Assembly (NCBI RefSeq): GCF_000429145.1
Contig: NZ_AUBH01000006.1
Location: 1-64,000, forward strand
Direction: 5' to 3'
Length of the DNA stretch: 64,000 nt
From: Aestuariibacter salexigens DSM 15300
Lineage (GTDB): Bacteria > Pseudomonadota > Gammaproteobacteria > Enterobacterales > Alteromonadaceae
Shown here: piece after piece, positions 62,373 to 64,000 of the stretch
Layout of the letters: the number at the start of each line of letters is the position of its first letter
Numbering within the stretch: the stretch's first letter is position 1
The notes under the pieces: generated by a model
What the model was told of the DNA's origin: nothing
Database searches by the model: none
Seen by the model: the letters and a program-made list of their open reading frames with translations, nothing else
Position numbers and translations under genes: made by a program

Positions 62373-63065
62373 ATGACCTCTCACATTTTACTCATTGATG
62401 ACGATCGCGAACTGGCGACACTGGTAACCGAATTTCTCGGCCCTCAGGGATACGAGATTACCCATGCGTTAGATGGTGAGCTTGGACTAAGTATGGCGAG
62501 GGCGCGAAGCTATGATTTGATTTTACTGGATGTAATGATGCCAAAACTGGACGGTTTTGACGTTTTACGTCAGCTTCGGCCCGACGTTATCACCCCAGTG
62601 CTCATGCTAACCGCCAGAGGGGATGACTTAGATCGTATCCTTGGTCTGGAAATGGGTGCTGATGACTATTTACCCAAACCCTTCAATCCGAGGGAGTTAG
62701 CGGCTCGCATCAAAGCATTACTGCGTCGCCAGGCACTGTTAACAGCCGTTAATACGCCACAGGTTCTATCTAGCCCGTCTGTCATTCTGGACCCGAGCCG
62801 TCAGTCTGTGAGTTGTGAAGGTAAGCAGGTGATGCTTACCGGCACCGAGTTTGCAACGCTGCAACTGTTGATGCAACGTGCTGGCACCCTGGTCAGTAAA
62901 GAGGTTATCAGCGAGCAGGTACTGGGCAGAAAACTGGCACCGTTTGATCGCAGTATTGACATGCATATCAGTAACTTAAGGAAGAAGCTGAGTGACACTT
63001 CAAGCACAGAGCTTATTCGTACCGTGCGTGGCTCTGGTTACCTATTTCTGGAATCACTACAGTGA
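62373..63065 (+). CDS. cpxR: Response regulator CpxR
   Basis: A 230-residue OmpR-class regulator. The receiver has LLIDDDREL, the phospho-acceptor aspartate in LLDVMMPKLDG (residue 52) and the lysine in LPKPFNPRELAARI; the C-terminal winged helix ends in RTVRGSGYLFL. Sequence, divergent Spy/CpxP-like neighbour and CpxR box identify it as CpxR, the envelope-stress regulator. AAGGAG precedes the ATG. The stop overlaps the cpxA GTG as GTGA. Confidence 0.92.
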   Translation: MTSHILLIDDDRELATLVTEFLGPQGYEITHALDGELGLSMARARSYDLILLDVMMPKLDGFDVLRQLRPDVITPVLMLTARGDDLDRILGLEMGADDYLPKPFNPRELAARIKALLRRQALLTAVNTPQVLSSPSVILDPSRQSVSCEGKQVMLTGTEFATLQLLMQRAGTLVSKEVISEQVLGRKLAPFDRSIDMHISNLRKKLSDTSSTELIRTVRGSGYLFLESLQ

Positions 63066-64000
63066 ACTGGTTACTTCAACTTAACCCAGCCAAACACTTA
63101 TTTGGCCGAATTTTTCTGTGGTTCTGGGTCACGCTGATATTAGTCGTTACTGTGACGGCCTTCACCACCCGTGAGATTGCTCGAAATCAGCAAGGCACGA
63201 TTACTGAACTCAATGAAAACCAGCAACGCTGGTTGCAAGAAAGCCAACCACTGCTGACCCGGCTACCTATGCTTTTATCGCAAGCTCGTGACCTGACACG
63301 CGCTTTGGAGCGCTTCGGCAAACGTAATCGACAGCTGTTTGTACTACTTCGTCAGCGCGACAATCAGTTGATCAGTGGTATTCCCCTGCGAGACATCGGT
63401 GAAAATACGATATTCGTCCGCGCTAACGCCAGCGATGAAGTGGTGGCACTGCGGCTCCGCCATTTTGAATTTATAGGACCAGTCACAGCGGTCTTCTATA
63501 ACGGCGAGGAATATAGTCTGTTTCTGGGTCGCATGGTTCCTCCCAATCCGTTACGTGAGGTACGCGATCAATACCCATTGGCGTTGCTCAGCATTGCCCT
63601 ACTGCTCAGCGCACTGCCTTGTTTTTTGCTGGCACGCTCACTGGTGATGCCACTGACTGCCCTAGGTCGCCACGCGCGACAGATGGGCGCCGGGAATTTG
63701 CAAGCTAAAGATATAAAGACGGCACTGCGAAGTGATGAAATAGGGCAGCTTGCGCGCGAATTTAATGTAATGGCGACGCATCTGGAAGACATGATGGAGC
63801 GTCAAAAACGCATGATTTCTGATATTTCGCATGAACTGCGCTCGCCGTTAACCCGCATGCAATTTGCCGTAACGTTAGCAGAAAATGAATTCGGTGAAGC
63901 ACATCCTTTGTGTAAACGGATCAGCAAAGAAGCGAACCAGTTGGATACCATGCTCGGACAACTACTGGCATTAGCACGCCTGGAAAATCAGCAATCTCTG
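63062..64000 (+). CDS. cpxA: Sensor histidine kinase CpxA (3' end outside window)
   Basis: GTG at 63062 overlaps the cpxR stop; the frame is open to the window edge for 313 codons. A membrane segment (about 20-38), a periplasmic domain of about 120 residues, a second segment (about 170-190), a HAMP domain (about 190-245) and the HisKA motif SDISHELRSPLTRMQFAV are visible before the sequence ends. The ATPase domain lies outside the window. CpxA senses misfolded envelope proteins and phosphorylates CpxR. Confidence 0.93.
   Translation, partial: MNWLLQLNPAKHLFGRIFLWFWVTLILVVTVTAFTTREIARNQQGTITELNENQQRWLQESQPLLTRLPMLLSQARDLTRALERFGKRNRQLFVLLRQRDNQLISGIPLRDIGENTIFVRANASDEVVALRLRHFEFIGPVTAVFYNGEEYSLFLGRMVPPNPLREVRDQYPLALLSIALLLSALPCFLLARSLVMPLTALGRHARQMGAGNLQAKDIKTALRSDEIGQLAREFNVMATHLEDMMERQKRMISDISHELRSPLTRMQFAVTLAENEFGEAHPLCKRISKEANQLDTMLGQLLALARLENQQSL

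Noticed and set aside
1-64000. tRNA or rRNA genes, prophage, conjugative element
   Set aside because: No tRNA cloverleaf arms, rRNA signature stretches, phage structural genes or transfer genes were recognised on either strand; without a covariance search a tRNA cannot be ruled out completely.

Overview
The window is a chromosomal segment of about 50% G+C from a gammaproteobacterium, most likely a marine member of the Alteromonadales (Alteromonadaceae-like). The grounds are the conserved gammaproteobacterial block tsaD / rpsU-yqeY-dnaG-rpoD next to folB-folK-uppP and plsY, the richness in hybrid histidine kinases, RdgC, CcoG, SrkA, CpxRA and RlmG, and many short palindromic repeats between genes. 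No rRNA, tRNA, CRISPR array, prophage or integron was recognised.

Layout. 0-0.4 kb: the 3' end of an IS110-family (IS1111-type) insertion sequence, with its long non-coding tail, next to a REP-like palindrome. 0.4-9.3 kb: a serine hydrolase and an S9 oligopeptidase lipoprotein, a ThrE-like exporter, a repeat-filled gap, a periplasmic protein, a hybrid kinase and an MFS transporter. 9.4-14.4 kb: a 2OG-Fe(II) oxygenase, phoBR behind a good Pho box, and an orphan sensor kinase. 14.4-20 kb: rdgC, an unknown lipoprotein behind a twin palindromic operator, an HDOD protein and a DPP III-like metallopeptidase. 20-24 kb: the reverse-strand operon folB-folK-uppP-hinT-OYE, then plsY and a PAS hybrid kinase. 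26-32 kb: the macromolecular synthesis region. 32-40 kb: a degenerate HD-GYP-like protein coupled to a sodium:solute symporter, then an RND efflux pair. 40-46.8 kb: a lipoprotein Nudix hydrolase, an acyl-CoA dehydrogenase with a PsrA-like site, small unknowns, and ccoG-srkA behind an FNR-like box.

46.8-57 kb: a cobalamin riboswitch with btuB, dsbA, a SulP transporter, bolA, an AlkB homologue, then rlmG-cyclophilin-trxC and a YegD-like Hsp70. 57.3-60.1 kb is visibly A+T-richer and looks accessory: a ParE/Phd toxin-antitoxin pair, an exported amidohydrolase, and a nest of very small membrane-protein ORFs, some of them overlapping. 60.2-64 kb: a MauG-type cytochrome c peroxidase lipoprotein, a Spy/CpxP-like protein, and cpxR with a truncated cpxA, with a three-half-site CpxR box in the divergent gap.

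Regulatory themes visible in the DNA are phosphate (Pho box), low oxygen (FNR-like box at the canonical -41.5 position), fatty acids (PsrA-like site), envelope stress (CpxR box; spy, dsbA and srkA are known Cpx targets in E. coli) and vitamin B12 (riboswitch). No single large undescribed system stands out. The best leads are the IS1111 non-coding tail (candidate bridge/seek RNA), the small-ORF nest, the twin operator, the degenerate HD-GYP/symporter pair, and the exported Nudix hydrolase with a coupled leader ORF. Several gene starts were moved from the longest possible frame to codons supported by a ribosome binding site, lipobox or overlap; these are noted per entry.
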